A stretch of DNA of 64,000 nucleotides from Methanobacterium subterraneum (GCF_002813695.1 NZ_CP017768.1:2102501-2166500), one strand, 5' to 3'. Counted from the stretch's first letter, positions 1-11,932 are shown. The notes: generated by a model from the letters alone, not told the origin. Program-made: numbers and translations.

Positions 1-1
1 C

Positions 2-52
2 AGCGACCATGAATTAGATGATGGGGATATAATCAGTATTATCTGTCGTTAG
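2..52 (+). CDS. C-terminal end of a TGS-domain protein (partial)
   Basis: The first 51 bases read as an open frame ending in TAG. The final residues, DHELDDGDIISIICR, resemble the end of the TGS domain that closes DRG/Obg-like and other archaeal GTP-binding proteins, where a 'DHxLxDGDxVxI' signature is typical. The rest of the gene lies off the left edge, so nothing else can be said. The identification rests on one short motif. Confidence 0.5.
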   Translation, partial: SDHELDDGDIISIICR

Positions 53-457
53 AATGGCTATAAAAAGTTTGAGAAGTTAATAAAAACGTGACACTGTTAT
101 TATACCCCTTAAATCCAGGAAGATTTCTTCTAAGGAGAAGAGTATGCTTTTAGGCAGCTAAATTAATAAACTAAAATGAATTCGATTTTATTTATGACAT
201 CGGAAATCGCAACCCCCTGAGCTTACTATTCGTTAGCTCTGCTACTTTTCGGATCTGAGAATATTAGTATTATATTCGTTAATAGACATAATACAATAAT
301 TTATGCCACTAAAGTTAAATATAATATGAACTTCAAAGACAATATTGATGAATGTAAATGGCTAATAATAATTAGATAAAAATATACTCATTTCATGGAA
401 TTTTACATATTCTGGTTGGATTTCTGTCCAGATTATTTCATTATAGGGGGATGGGCA
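53..457. other. intergenic, no gene seen
   Basis: About 400 AT-rich bases between the partial TGS protein and the next gene. I see no convincing open frame, tRNA or riboswitch. The last 100 bases probably hold the promoter of the beta-lactamase-fold gene (AT-rich stretches such as AAATATAATATGAA near 315), but no clear start can be assigned. Confidence 0.5.
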
Positions 458-2139
458 TTGTTAAAAAATATTGGAACAGTTGTGATGTTGGTTGCCGCGG
501 TTTTTCTAGCTGTGGTTCTTGTGATATTACCCCACAACCCAACCATGCATGATAAAAACACCCCTGATCCAATTCAAACACCCCTTAACCCAGAAATCCC
601 CCAAAATAATCTTATTAATATAAATACTGCTAATTCTGCTTTCTTGAATGCGAATGCATACTCTTCAACCATTTTCCACAACCCCAACATGGGAAATGGG
701 CCTGTTGGTACTTACCCCCCAGATATTGAAAAGGTTATCAGTTTATTCAATTCCTACGTTGAAAACCAATTCAAAGATAGTCTCATCCCCGGAGCAGCCG
801 TGGTGGTAGTCTACAAGGACAAAATAGTGTACCTGAAGACTTTAGGGGTGAAAAAGGTAGGTGAATCTGATCCCATTAACTTGGAAACCATCTTCCAAAT
901 TGGTTCCTGTTCCAAGGCCTTCACCGCCACGGCAATAGCATCCCTGGTCGATGCCGGAATAATGACTTGGAATGACACTGCCCAACAGTATTTCCCTAAT
1001 GATAACGAGTTCGTACTGCAGGATCCCGTGGCCGCCCAGGAAGCCAATATGAGGGATCTACTCTCCCACCGAAGTGGCATGCATGATAAAGCCGGTAACG
1101 AACACGTTCTGGACTTCAAGTACGATTTCAGTGAAATTCTCTACCGTATGAGATATATAGCTGCGCAGAGTGAGTTTAGAACTAAATATGCCTATAACAA
1201 CATTATGTTTTCCCTTGCAGGCCAATCCTCTGCCCGGGCAGCATCCACCACTTGGCCCCAGTTAATAAAGGAAAAGATTTACCAGCCCCTTAATATGGAT
1301 TACAGTGTGGTGACTTATCAGGAGTTTGTTGATAATCCCAACCATTCCGGCACCCATGTCATATATAATGGAGTGGCTTACTACGTTGATCCTCTTAATC
1401 TAGATGCCATGGGTCCTGCTGGGAGTTTAAGCTGTTCAGTGGATGATATGGGCAACTGGCTCCAGTTCCAACTTAACAACGGGGTTTTTAATGGGCAACA
1501 GGTAGTTTCATCCCAGTCCCTGGCTGAAACTCGCACCCCCCAAATACTGGTTGAATCCAATCCCAACATGGAGACCTGGTATGCCCTGGGGTGGACTGTG
1601 GTTTACACCCAGGGCAGGACATTCATAGCCCATGCAGGGTCCACCCGGCTATCTTCAGCTTACACCCTTCTGCTTCCTTCTGAAGAGTTAGGTGTGGTGG
1701 TTATGGCCAATGAGGCCACTTTTGGCCAGGATTTCTGTGTGGATATTGCCAGTGAACTGATATCCATATACTCCCAGACCAGGGTGGTTCCCTTTCCAGT
1801 TCTCCCGAAGAGATGGGAGGGACTCCTGTGGAAACACTGCCCATCTTATCATCAACCACTGACCCCCTGCCCTATGCAATTGATAACTACGTTGGTACTT
1901 ATTATTCTGATTATTATGGTAACGTTCGGGTGGAGAAATTTAACGACACCTGTCTAAATTTATACCCTGGAAATAACGTTGATCCTTCTCCCTTAAACCA
2001 TGAAAGTGGTAATACATTTAAAGATGCATATTACGGGACCAGTGTGGTTTTCAGTAATTTTGATACTGGTATTCCCCAGGAAGTTTATACTGAAAGGTGG
2101 GATGTGAATGGTGGTAACGGAACCTTCAACAGAGTATAA
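458..2139 (+). pseudogene. beta-lactamase-fold serine hydrolase, frameshifted
   Basis: Serine hydrolase of the beta-lactamase/class C PBP family. The catalytic pattern is intact in the first frame: SxxK (SCSK in GSCSKAFTAT), YxN (YNN in KYAYNN) and HxG (HAG), plus RDLLSHRSGM typical of the family. The N-terminus has one hydrophobic segment, so the enzyme is probably exported or membrane-anchored. I prefer TTG 458, preceded by a GGGGG run, over an ATG at 395 that lacks a ribosome site. The first frame runs to 1957, but family-like sequence switches frame between about 1780 and 1812. The second frame, to 2139, supplies the C-terminal domain (YVGTYYSDYYGNVRVEKF). One extra base would give about 560 residues. 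It is either a real frameshift or a sequencing error; the substrate is unknown. Confidence 0.75.
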
Positions 2140-2388
2140 TCTAAGAATCTAATTCACTAATCCCCATTTAACCAAACATCCTTTTAACAACACCCACTGA
2201 AAATTCTAACCAAATATAAAGGTTATTAATTGCATGTTCATCGTGAAAATTAGATTTTATAGGTTTTAACCCCATAATTATTCTTTAAATTCAGATTATT
2301 CCTGTTAAAAAATAGAGAAAGCTATTATTACCAATCCCATGATTACCATTACCACCAGACAGAGAGAGGTACGTTTCAAGTGTAAAAA

Positions 2389-5127
2389 ATGACGATTAAC
2401 GAACTCCCCCCTGAAGACGTTTACCAGGAATTAAACTCTTCTCAAAATGGTTTGAATGATAAAGAGGTTGCTAAGAGATTAGAAATATATGGACCCAACC
2501 AGATTGAGGAAGTTAAAAAGAAGCCGATTATTTTAAAGTTTTTAGCTAATCTTTACCAGTTGCTGGCTTTACTCCTATGGGCAGCCAGTATTCTTGCCTT
2601 TTTAAGTGGCACACCCCAGCTTGGTTTTGCAATTATCGCCGTTATTATAATTAATGCTGTTTTTAGTTTCTGGCAAGAGTACAAAGCAGAAAAGGCCCTA
2701 GAAGCCCTTAAAAGAATATTACCCTTCCAGGCCAAGGTAATTCGTGATGGCCTGGAAAAGGAGATATTATCGGGCCAGCTGGTTCCGGGTGATGTTTTGG
2801 TTCTGGAAGAGGGGGATAACATCTCTGCTGATGCCCGTCTGGTGGAATCCAACCAGATGAAGGTGGATAACTCCACCCTAACTGGTGAATCCCGGCCAGT
2901 TCGTAAAGTAGCCCATGCCAAAGAATCGGAAGGTAATAATCTTATTGGAACTCCCAACATAGTTTTTGCAGGTACCAGTGCGGTTGCAGGTTCGGGCAAG
3001 GCTGTTGTATTTGCAACTGGACAGGATACCGAGTTCAACCACATTGCCAGCTTGACTCAGGAAATCAGCCAGGAGGCCAGCCCCCTGCAGAAAGAATTGT
3101 CCAGGGTTACCCGAATTATCGCTTTTATTGCCGTGCTTCTTGGTATAATCCTCTTCGCAGTGAACCATTGGGTGGTTAAACTACCCCTGCAGGTGGCCTT
3201 CATTTTTGCCATAGGATTGACTGTGGCCAACGTGCCGGAGGGACTGCTTCCCACGGTTACCCTGGCACTGGCTGCATCTGTGCAGAAAATGGCGCGTAAA
3301 AATGCCCTTATTAAACGTTTATCCAGTGTAGAGACTCTGGGATCCACCAATATCATCTGCACTGACAAAACCGGAACCCTGACCAAGAATGAGATGACAG
3401 TAAGTAAGGTCTGGTTGCCCTTTGAGATCATTGACATCACCGGGGTTGGATATTCACCTGAAGGAGAGTTCTTGCACAAGGGTAGCCCTATAGATCACCG
3501 GGAAATCCGGGAGCTTAAGCTTCTTATGCGTTCGGCCACCTTTTGCAATGATTCCAAACTGGTGGAACCAGATACCGCCGGAGGGAAGTGGAAGATACTG
3601 GGGGATCCTACCGAAGCCGCTCTTCTGGTAGCTGCCCGTAAAAGTGGCTTTATCTGGGAAGAACAGCTGGCCAGGAAACCAAGAATATTAGAGTTGCCCT
3701 TTGATTCCCAGCGTAAATCCATGAGCAGCATACACCAAGATACTGGTAAACAGGTAGCTTATGTTAAGGGTGCTCCTAAAAAGATCATTAACCTATCCCG
3801 TAACATATCGGTGGATGGAAAGGTACGGTCTTTCTCCAGTGAAGAAAAAAAGAGAGTGATAGCCAAACATGATGAACTAGCTGCTTCTGGCCTGCGTATC
3901 CTGGCCATGGCCTACCGGGATCTCCCTGAGGATTATGATAACTACAGTGCCCAGGCTGTGGAACGTGACCTTACCTTCCTGGGTATGGTGGCCATGCAGG
4001 ATCCACCACGTCCAGAGGTGAAACCAGCAGTGGAAGACTGTCACAAAGCAGGTATCCGTATCATCATGATCACCGGTGACTACGGTCTCACCGCCCATGC
4101 CATAGCCGAAGAAGTGGGAATTGTAGGGAAAGACCCCTGCCGGATTATTAAGGGAAAGGATCTCAACCAGATGGATGATGAAGAGCTTAAAGAGGTTTTA
4201 CTTTCCGGTGAAAACGTTTTATTTGCCCGTGCTGTCCCAGAGCATAAGTTGAGGATCGCCAGTATTCTGGAGAGCATGGACGAAATTGTGGCCATGACTG
4301 GAGACGGAGTAAATGATGCCCCAGCCCTTCGAAAGGCAGACATAGGTGTAGCCATGGGTATAACCGGTACTGATGTGGCTAAGGAGGCTGCGGATATGAT
4401 TCTTACCGATGATAACTTCGCCACCATTGTGGAGGCAATTAAGGAAGGCCGTACCATCTACGAAAACATACGGAAATTCATCACCTACATCTTTTCCCAT
4501 GAAACCGCGGAGATAGTGCCCTTCGTGATGATGGTCCTTTTCAGAATTCCACTCCCCATTACTGTGATGCAGATCCTGGCCATTGACTTGGGAACAGATA
4601 CTGTGCCTGCCCTGGCTCTGGGGGTGGGTCCAGCTGAGTCAGATGTCATGGACAGGCCACCTCGGCCACGTAAAGAACGCCTCCTGAACTTTGGAGTTAT
4701 ATTCCAGGGTTATATTTTCCTGGGAATAATAGAAGCAACCCTGGTTATGTCTGGATTTTTCTGGGTTTTAATGAGCAGTGGCTGGATATGGGGGCAGCAA
4801 CTAGCCTTCACTGACCCAGTTTACATGAAAGCCACCAGCATGGTCTTTGCTGGGATTGTGATGGCCCAGATGGGTAATCTTCTGGGATGTCAAACTAACA
4901 GAACTTCGGTACTGGAAGTGGGAATCTTCAAAAACAAGTGGATTCCGAGAGGTATTCTATTTTCAGTGATTGTTCTCATTACTATAATCTATTTACCCCC
5001 GTTACAGGGACTTTTCGGAACAGCAGCCCTGGGATTAACAGAATGGCTCTACCTGCTTACCTTCGTGCCCATAATGTTCCTGGCAGATGAACTGCGCAAA
5101 TACCGGGTTAGAAAAAATCTTAAATAA
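2389..5127 (+). CDS. P-type cation-transporting ATPase, Na,K-ATPase-like
   Basis: Full-length 912-residue P2-type ATPase. Visible parts in order are the N-terminal cation-ATPase domain, the TGES actuator motif, M4 with NVPEGLLPTVTLAL, the phosphorylation site CTDKTGTLTKNE, KGAPK in the nucleotide domain, the hinge TGDGVNDAPAL, and an M5-M6 region with IDLGTDTVPALALGVGPAES. The PEGLL spelling in M4 and the DLGTD..PA..L..E.AESD pattern in M6 match Na,K/H,K-ATPases (type IIC) better than SERCA, which has PEGLP. It should sit in the cytoplasmic membrane and move Na+ and/or K+. An MthK channel follows on the same strand, which suggests a potassium/sodium homeostasis neighbourhood. The ion specificity is inferred. 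Confidence 0.9.
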   Translation: MTINELPPEDVYQELNSSQNGLNDKEVAKRLEIYGPNQIEEVKKKPIILKFLANLYQLLALLLWAASILAFLSGTPQLGFAIIAVIIINAVFSFWQEYKAEKALEALKRILPFQAKVIRDGLEKEILSGQLVPGDVLVLEEGDNISADARLVESNQMKVDNSTLTGESRPVRKVAHAKESEGNNLIGTPNIVFAGTSAVAGSGKAVVFATGQDTEFNHIASLTQEISQEASPLQKELSRVTRIIAFIAVLLGIILFAVNHWVVKLPLQVAFIFAIGLTVANVPEGLLPTVTLALAASVQKMARKNALIKRLSSVETLGSTNIICTDKTGTLTKNEMTVSKVWLPFEIIDITGVGYSPEGEFLHKGSPIDHREIRELKLLMRSATFCNDSKLVEPDTAGGKWKILGDPTEAALLVAARKSGFIWEEQLARKPRILELPFDSQRKSMSSIHQDTGKQVAYVKGAPKKIINLSRNISVDGKVRSFSSEEKKRVIAKHDELAASGLRILAMAYRDLPEDYDNYSAQAVERDLTFLGMVAMQDPPRPEVKPAVEDCHKAGIRIIMITGDYGLTAHAIAEEVGIVGKDPCRIIKGKDLNQMDDEELKEVLLSGENVLFARAVPEHKLRIASILESMDEIVAMTGDGVNDAPALRKADIGVAMGITGTDVAKEAADMILTDDNFATIVEAIKEGRTIYENIRKFITYIFSHETAEIVPFVMMVLFRIPLPITVMQILAIDLGTDTVPALALGVGPAESDVMDRPPRPRKERLLNFGVIFQGYIFLGIIEATLVMSGFFWVLMSSGWIWGQQLAFTDPVYMKATSMVFAGIVMAQMGNLLGCQTNRTSVLEVGIFKNKWIPRGILFSVIVLITIIYLPPLQGLFGTAALGLTEWLYLLTFVPIMFLADELRKYRVRKNLK

Positions 5128-5354
5128 TCCGTGAAATTAATCATCATCCTAAAATACTAAACATCCCCTAAATCTGGTTAAACTGTAGAAATAATGGGAA
5201 AAACATCTTAAAAATCCATTGTTCCCTGTGAGGATATATGATCAGTGCTCGGTTAAAAAGACTTGACTCCTACATGATAAATCATATTAAATTATAAATG
5301 AAAAGCTAAATATCAACTGTTAGTATTCAAATTAAAAAAAAAGGAGAAATAATA

Positions 5355-5693
5355 ATGAAATGGCAAATTGTACTTTTATCATTTGTAATTCTTGTTTTTA
5401 TGTCATTTTCAACCGTTTGGGCTAATGATGATTATGCTGAGGAATCTGATTCCCAAATAAGTGCATCAAATATGGCAAGTATCGCCCCCTTAGTGAAAAG
5501 CAGTGGTAGTAAGAGCAGCAGCTCCAGTTCTTCCAAGAAAATCAAAGTAAAGAGTGGGGATGATGATGACGAAGATGATGCTACTGGAACTGATGATTCC
5601 AGTGGAGGGTTCCCCTGGTGGTTAATCATTGTTATCGGAGTAGTCATTCTGGCGTTAATAGCAGTAGCAGTATGGTATCTCTTCCTTAGATAA
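5355..5693 (+). CDS. small exported/anchored Ser-rich acidic protein
   Basis: 112 residues with a clear layout. An N-terminal signal-like helix (QIVLLSFVILVFMSFSTVWA, about residues 4-23) is followed by a polar middle with a serine tract and an Asp-rich run (DDDDEDDATGTDD), then PWWLIIVIGVVILALIAVAV and a short tail as a C-terminal membrane helix. A strong AAGGAGAAA site precedes the ATG. I do not recognise the family. It lies between the P-type ATPase and the potassium channel, all on the plus strand, so a membrane-accessory role is possible but unsupported. Confidence 0.7.
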   Translation: MKWQIVLLSFVILVFMSFSTVWANDDYAEESDSQISASNMASIAPLVKSSGSKSSSSSSSKKIKVKSGDDDDEDDATGTDDSSGGFPWWLIIVIGVVILALIAVAVWYLFLR

Positions 5694-5753
5694 GGGAATG
5701 ATTCAAGATAATTCCCTATTCATGAATTTGAATATTAGGATTTGGAGACCCAC

Positions 5754-6767
5754 ATGTTTGTACTTCTAAGGGTACTCAGAAAAAGCATACCTCTAGTGGC
5801 TAAACAGAGGTTGACCTGGATTTTGATCCTGGTCCTCTGTATAATTGCCTACGGCACTCTTGGTTTTCATTTCATTGAAGGCCAACCATGGACTGTGTCT
5901 TTTTACTGGACCTTCGTAACTATAGGGACCGTTGGATACGGTGATTACAGCCCTAAAACCACTTTGGGAATGTTTTTCACCATCAGTCTGATTATTCTGG
6001 GCATTGGAACCTTTGCCCTGGCAATAGAATCCCTGGTGAACCTGATCTTCAAAAGACAGCAGATGAAATTTATGGGGCTGATAAATGTGGAACGATCAAA
6101 ACACGTAGTTATTTGTGGATGGACCGAAAGTACTGTGGAGTGTATTAAGGAAATCGGCAAGGAAAGTGAGGTATTTGTGTTAGATGAGGATGAAGAGGTC
6201 CGTAAAAATGCTTTGAAAAATGGGGCTAACTTCGTTCATGGTGATCCCACCCGTATCAAGGACCTGGAAAAGGCCAATGTCAAGGGAGCGCAGGCAGTTA
6301 TCGTGGACATGGACTCTGACTCTAAAACCATCCACTGCATTTTGAGTGTTCGCAAATTAGACCAGGATGTGAGAGTGGTGGCTGAGGCTCAGCGTTATGA
6401 GAATATTGAACAGATAAAACTGGCTGGTGCTAACCAGGTTATCTCCCCCTTCGTAATTTCCGGACGTCTCATGTACAAGAGCATTGATGATGGTTATGAG
6501 GCAATGTTCGTCCAGGATGTCCTGGCAGAACACACCAGCCGGGAGATGAGGGAAGTTAAAATCAGCTCTGAAAGCCAATTTAACGGTTTAAGCCTTTTAG
6601 AAGCAGATATTCATGAGAGAACCGGAATAGTAGTGGTGGGAGTGGGTCGTGACGGGGACTTAGTCATTGACCCCCCACGCAATTACACCTTGGAAACTGG
6701 AGATGTGGTACTGGGTATAGGGAAAGTTGAGGAGTTCGAAAAACTGGAAAACATGAAAGTAACCTGA
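5754..6767 (+). CDS. mthK: MthK-type potassium channel with RCK domain
   Basis: Two-helix K+ channel with a cytoplasmic RCK (TrkA-N/TrkA-C) module, 337 residues from ATG 5754, which is preceded by GGAG at the right distance; an upstream TTG at 5742 has a poorer site. The selectivity filter is TVGYGD. The RCK half starts around a Met at 6072, which falls at residue 107, the same position as the internal start used by M. thermautotrophicus MthK for its soluble RCK gating subunit. RCK motifs such as [18 protein letters not shown] and [10 protein letters not shown] are near-identical to MthK. Of the three Ca2+ ligands known in MthK (D184, E210, E212), the first two are kept, but the third reads Q ([11 protein letters not shown]). 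An orthologue, probably with altered ligand affinity. Confidence 0.95.
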   Translation: MFVLLRVLRKSIPLVAKQRLTWILILVLCIIAYGTLGFHFIEGQPWTVSFYWTFVTIGTVGYGDYSPKTTLGMFFTISLIILGIGTFALAIESLVNLIFKRQQMKFMGLINVERSKHVVICGWTESTVECIKEIGKESEVFVLDEDEEVRKNALKNGANFVHGDPTRIKDLEKANVKGAQAVIVDMDSDSKTIHCILSVRKLDQDVRVVAEAQRYENIEQIKLAGANQVISPFVISGRLMYKSIDDGYEAMFVQDVLAEHTSREMREVKISSESQFNGLSLLEADIHERTGIVVVGVGRDGDLVIDPPRNYTLETGDVVLGIGKVEEFEKLENMKVT

Positions 6768-6913
6768 TTTGCTGGTAACAAAACCTAATGTTTAAGATTT
6801 CCGGTAAAAAAACTAATCTTAAGGTTGAAGAGTTTACTTGAAGATTTAACCCTTGCAAATGATTTAAACAATTCCAAAATTCTACTAATCAAGATTTTTT
6901 TGTTTAAGTTTGT

Positions 6914-7705
6914 TTAAGTTGTTTGATTTAAAGGTTTAACTATTACATCTACCTTTTTTAATGGTTTTAATTCCAATTCTTTTTTATCATAATTTAAAGT
7001 GAAAGAATAGGCGATTATCAGAACATTTTCCTTTTCTGCTTGTTTTAGTGTCCTGGAAAAATCAGGATCCATCTCCCAGTTTGGGGAAAAAACTTTAGCA
7101 TCCCCTCGTGGAATAATAAACAATACTGCAGAATCAATGCCCTCATTTTTGGCTTTAATCAACTCTTCCAAGTGTTTTTTCCCCCTGAGGGTGGGTGCAT
7201 CTGGAAACCGGGCATGACCCCCTTCAACCAGGGTGCATCCTTTAACTTCCAGGAGCATGTTTTTCCAGGGAGTAGGCACCTTACTATTATTGTGATTAAT
7301 TACCTCATTATTATGAGGATTGGGCACCTTACTATGGATATTCTTAAGTAAAAAATCAATACGACTCTTCCCAAAGGTGTACTCCCTTTTTTCCACCCGG
7401 TAATCAGATAATTCCCCTATAAAACCTGATTCGATTAATTCTCCTGCCAGATCACTGTGAAAACCAGAGTTGATGAGCACCCAGATGTCTTCACACCACA
7501 CTGCAATTACATCATATTTGGTTTTGCGATTGGCTAAGTTATTAGCAGGCCGGAGTAGTAAACGAGCCCCTGGAAATAGCAATTCCTTGAGTCGGCCAGG
7601 ATCCCTTAAATGCGCCATTTCCAGAGCTCTATCAGCTTCAAATATTACTGTGAAACGGTTAGGTCTTTCTTTGAATGTTCCTTCTATTAGATTTGGGATT
7701 TTCAT
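6914..7705 (-). CDS. sfsA: DNA/RNA nuclease SfsA family protein
   Basis: 263 residues from the ATG at 7705, chosen because AGGAG lies just upstream and SfsA proteins begin near [19 protein letters not shown] longer frame from 7768 would add residues the family lacks. The N-terminal OB-like half is followed by the PD-(D/E)xK-like half with [19 protein letters not shown] and RGKKHLEEL, the family's diagnostic segments. SfsA was named for sugar-fermentation stimulation in E. coli, and a nuclease activity has been assigned to the family. A polar insertion (about residues 125-150) holds two related pieces, KVPNP and KVPTP, and looks like an added loop. It is convergent with mthK. Confidence 0.9.
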   Translation of the reverse strand: MKIPNLIEGTFKERPNRFTVIFEADRALEMAHLRDPGRLKELLFPGARLLLRPANNLANRKTKYDVIAVWCEDIWVLINSGFHSDLAGELIESGFIGELSDYRVEKREYTFGKSRIDFLLKNIHSKVPNPHNNEVINHNNSKVPTPWKNMLLEVKGCTLVEGGHARFPDAPTLRGKKHLEELIKAKNEGIDSAVLFIIPRGDAKVFSPNWEMDPDFSRTLKQAEKENVLIIAYSFTLNYDKKELELKPLKKVDVIVKPLNQTT

Positions 7706-7777
7706 TTGCACTCCTTCTGAAAAATAGAAAATAAATTTTGGGAAAATTAATGCTTTCCCCTGATACATGAACTTTCT

Positions 7778-8515
7778 TTAGAGGGATAGCCCGTCAACCA
7801 CCTCTACAAACTCCGTAGCTTGCCGGAGGGTTTCATTAAAGGGTGCATATGTATAAGTTTCATAGACCATGGCCGGAGTTCCAGACTCTATAATGGGAAT
7901 GGTCACGTAGGGCCCACTGGTAGGGCCACCATCAAAAGGTGGGACGTAAAATACCAACCAGGGAATCTTGCTGACAATTAGATTGGCCAGGGTTAATGAA
8001 CGGCTATCCTGGGATGGAACTGAGATAAACTTGGTTTCAGGGTAATCACCCCGGGTAGAATGCACATCCACCACCATATCATACTTACTAGCCTTAACAT
8101 CCGGTACTACATAGTCCAGAGCCAATTGCTGGCCATTGATCCTTCCCTGATTGTAATCATCCTTATTCTTGGTCACAGTAATTTGATAAACGTAGTAACA
8201 GTGTTTCAAGTTTATTTCACCGGAGATAACTGCCATCATGGCCTGATGTGCCTGAACTTCCATGGGGTGCACCCCCACTACATAGGCCACCTTAACCGGA
8301 GAGTTCACATTGCCATAGGGCCCGTAACGGACCACAAAGCCATAATCACGTTCACCCAAAAACTTAACCGTGGTCAAAGTACGGTTAGTCCCAATTTGGC
8401 CGGAACTATCATTACTAGAACCATTGAAATTATAAGAAATCCCATTTAAGTTGGTAGTTCCCAGGATAGTTACAATCAGTATTAAAATTATCAAAAACCA
8501 GTGTTCTCTGCTCAT
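7778..8515 (-). CDS. membrane-anchored M14/AstE-like putative zinc peptidase
   Basis: 245 residues with one N-terminal hydrophobic helix ([15 protein letters not shown]), so it is probably exported and anchored. The body shows [11 protein letters not shown] followed about 60-70 residues later by [14 protein letters not shown], fitting the H-x-x-E ... H zinc-ligand arrangement of the M14 carboxypeptidase/succinylglutamate-desuccinylase fold. A late [14 protein letters not shown] supplies a plausible catalytic Glu. GGGGGCT precedes the ATG. I do not recognise a named family; the peptidase assignment is inference from the metal motif. Confidence 0.6.
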   Translation of the reverse strand: MSREHWFLIILILIVTILGTTNLNGISYNFNGSSNDSSGQIGTNRTLTTVKFLGERDYGFVVRYGPYGNVNSPVKVAYVVGVHPMEVQAHQAMMAVISGEINLKHCYYVYQITVTKNKDDYNQGRINGQQLALDYVVPDVKASKYDMVVDVHSTRGDYPETKFISVPSQDSRSLTLANLIVSKIPWLVFYVPPFDGGPTSGPYVTIPIIESGTPAMVYETYTYAPFNETLRQATEFVEVVDGLSL

Positions 8516-8786
8516 ATCATAGCCCCCACAAATATATCCGAAATATATGATAATTTATTAATCAATACACATGTTGTCGGTGCATTGCATTTAATATAAT
8601 GGAGAATTGTATTCTATTAAAATTTATTAAAAGTATCTAAATTTATTAAAATATCATGCCCACAGATTTAACTTATATTTTAATGACATTAGTTATAATG
8701 GTTAATTTAGATAGAAATAATGAAAATTTATCATTTAATGTTTTTTTACAATTCCCAATCCAAAAAAAAATTAGAGGTGAAATAGA

Positions 8787-9866
8787 TTGCATCCCAGACC
8801 CAGCCCCATTGCAGCATCCCTTTACACTCTCCGAGACTTGAACGCCGACGTTATCATCCTACACGGACCCCATGGCTGCTGCTTCCGTACGGGCCGTCTT
8901 CTGGAAAATGACGGAGTGAGGGTGGTAACCACTGCCATGTCAGAAAACGACTTCATATTCGGCGCATCCGCCAAACTGGAAGAAACATTACACGAAGTAA
9001 ATGAACTATTCCATCCCCAGCTGGTGGGAGTAGTGGGAACCTGTGCCAGTATGATCATCGGTGAAGATATGCAGGACGCTGTTAACAATGCAGGAATCCC
9101 GGCCAAAGTACTGACTGTAGAGTCCCATGGTGGTTTAAGTGAAGGGGATAACACTGAGGGAGCCATAGCAGTTCTGGAAGCTGCTGAGCGTGAAGGAGTG
9201 ATCTCTCCCGAGGAAACTGAAAGGCAGAGCAGGATGCTTAAAAGGGCCACTGAAATTGAAAAAACCAGAGGAATGGCCCAGGGTAAATATATCGCCCCAT
9301 CGTACGGTGATGACAAAGAAGAAGTGGCCAGTGTACTATTGGAAGCCTTTGGAAAGGGATATAAAATTGCAATTGTGCTTAACTCCAAAAAAGAAACCTC
9401 TTACCTCTTTGCAGACCTTCTGAAAATCCCATTCAACCAGATGTACCCTGAAAACAGGCCCCTGGTCATTGCCAACCTGGACCTGGAAACTGGTCTTCCC
9501 CGTATACAGCAACACGCCCAGAATATTACCGAAGAACTGAATGATGCAGGATTGGAAATTGATATTATCACCGGTGGACTGGATGAGTACCCTGTAACTG
9601 GGGATAAGGCAGGTGAATATCTGGAAAAAGAAGACTATGATCTGGTGGTGGTGGCTGGAGTGCCCCATGCTCTGCCCATTGAAAAACTGGATATCCAATC
9701 AATTGCCATTACCGATGGCCCTCGCCTGGTGGAACCACTGAAAAAATTAGGATACAATTGGGTGGTTACTGAACTGGATGCCCATGCAAAAACACTTGGA
9801 ACTGATAAAATAATTGAATCTGATTTTGGAAATGTTTTAAGACAAATAATTGATAAACCATCATGA
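8787..9866 (+). CDS. cfbD: CfbD-like Ni-sirohydrochlorin a,c-diamide reductive cyclase catalytic subunit
   Basis: Nitrogenase-component-1-like protein of 359 residues, shorter than NifD or NifK, as expected for the NflD/CfbD family. CfbD with the NifH-like CfbC reduces and cyclises Ni-sirohydrochlorin diamide on the route to coenzyme F430. Visible features are [14 protein letters not shown] near the N-terminus (cluster-ligand region), [11 protein letters not shown] at the position of the NifD/K second cysteine motif, and a [13 protein letters not shown] segment. The start is TTG 8787, six bases after AGGTGA. The distant nitrogenase-like genes at the right end of the window carry the longer nif-type signatures, so this is not a nif gene. 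Confidence 0.85.
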   Translation: MHPRPSPIAASLYTLRDLNADVIILHGPHGCCFRTGRLLENDGVRVVTTAMSENDFIFGASAKLEETLHEVNELFHPQLVGVVGTCASMIIGEDMQDAVNNAGIPAKVLTVESHGGLSEGDNTEGAIAVLEAAEREGVISPEETERQSRMLKRATEIEKTRGMAQGKYIAPSYGDDKEEVASVLLEAFGKGYKIAIVLNSKKETSYLFADLLKIPFNQMYPENRPLVIANLDLETGLPRIQQHAQNITEELNDAGLEIDIITGGLDEYPVTGDKAGEYLEKEDYDLVVVAGVPHALPIEKLDIQSIAITDGPRLVEPLKKLGYNWVVTELDAHAKTLGTDKIIESDFGNVLRQIIDKPS

Positions 9867-10063
9867 ATCCCGGGTTGAATGGTAGATTTGGTTTTAGAGT
9901 TTGTCTGCAGTTGGTGAATTTTATATATACTGGCTTAATAATATAGCCAATAGAAATAGGGAATTTATGATGAGATAATAGATTTAGAATCTGGATAAAC
10001 ATTCATGGATGAATTTGATTTGAAAAGATATCTTGATTAAAGATGAAATAGTGGTGATGAATT

Positions 10064-11071
<1,008 letters not shown>

Positions 11072-11227
11072 TCCTATCTCTTTTTTAAAACAAAGGCGAG
11101 GAGTAAAAGGATAGTTCAACTCAGGATTAAAATATGATCTAATAAAAAAATTTACCCAAAATTCAAGGAAATAAATTATTTTAATCCGAGATTAATCAAG
11201 TAAACGTGTTTTTATTACCTGAAAATC

Positions 11228-11839
11228 ATGATAGCTATTATTGACTACGGCAGCGGGAACCTGAAAAGCATTCGTAACGGATTCCACCGTATTGGTGCCC
11301 AGGCACTGGTAACTAATGATAAAAGGGAGTTAAAAAAGGCAGATGTAATGATCCTCCCTGGTGTGGGGGCCTTTGGAACTGCCATGGGAAACCTCAAAAA
11401 ATACGAGGACATCATCCACCAGCACATCCAAGAGGAGAAACCATTTTTAGGCGTTTGTCTGGGTTTACAAGTGCTCTTCAGTGAGAGTGAGGAAAGTCCA
11501 GGAGTCAAGGGTTTGGATGTATTCTCCGGGAAAGTAGTACGCTTCCCTGAAACACTGCCTGCTGAAGGTCTTAAAATACCCCATATGGGCTGGAATAACC
11601 TCAATATAAAACGTGAATCTCCTTTACTGGAAGGTATAGGTAGTGATTACATGTACTTCGTCCACTCCTACCATGTGCACCCTGATAATGAGGGAGTGGT
11701 GGTGGCTACTGTAGATTACGGTGTGGAGGTACCCGCAGTGGTGGCCCAGGATAATGTATTCGCCACCCAGTTTCACCCTGAAAAAAGTGGAGAGGTAGGT
11801 CTAGAAATACTGAAAAACTTCCTTAAACAGGCTTTATAA
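11228..11839 (+). CDS. hisH: imidazole glycerol phosphate synthase glutamine amidotransferase subunit
   Basis: 203 residues, the normal length for HisH. It starts MIAIIDYGSGNLKSIRNG and carries the class I glutamine amidotransferase nucleophile (GVCLGLQVLF) and the C-terminal His-Glu pair (TQFHPEKSG). HisH hydrolyses glutamine and passes ammonia to HisF, producing IGP and AICAR in histidine synthesis. HisF is not in the window. No strong Shine-Dalgarno precedes the ATG, so a short leader or leaderless message is possible. Confidence 0.95.
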   Translation: MIAIIDYGSGNLKSIRNGFHRIGAQALVTNDKRELKKADVMILPGVGAFGTAMGNLKKYEDIIHQHIQEEKPFLGVCLGLQVLFSESEESPGVKGLDVFSGKVVRFPETLPAEGLKIPHMGWNNLNIKRESPLLEGIGSDYMYFVHSYHVHPDNEGVVVATVDYGVEVPAVVAQDNVFATQFHPEKSGEVGLEILKNFLKQAL

Positions 11840-11932
11840 ATTATTTTTTAATCTCACATTCAGAAGATTAGCTTAATACAAAGAAAAAGTAACAAAAATA
11901 TAAATATTAGTAATACTATAAGAGGTGTTAGT

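Noticed and set aside
8656..8841. 61-codon frame overlapping the start of cfbD
   Set aside because: It has no ribosome site, low-complexity AT-driven sequence, and overlaps a well-supported TTG start in another frame.
8787..9866. Nitrogenase NifD assignment for the component-1-like protein
   Set aside because: It is too short and lacks NifD cofactor signatures; the features fit CfbD.
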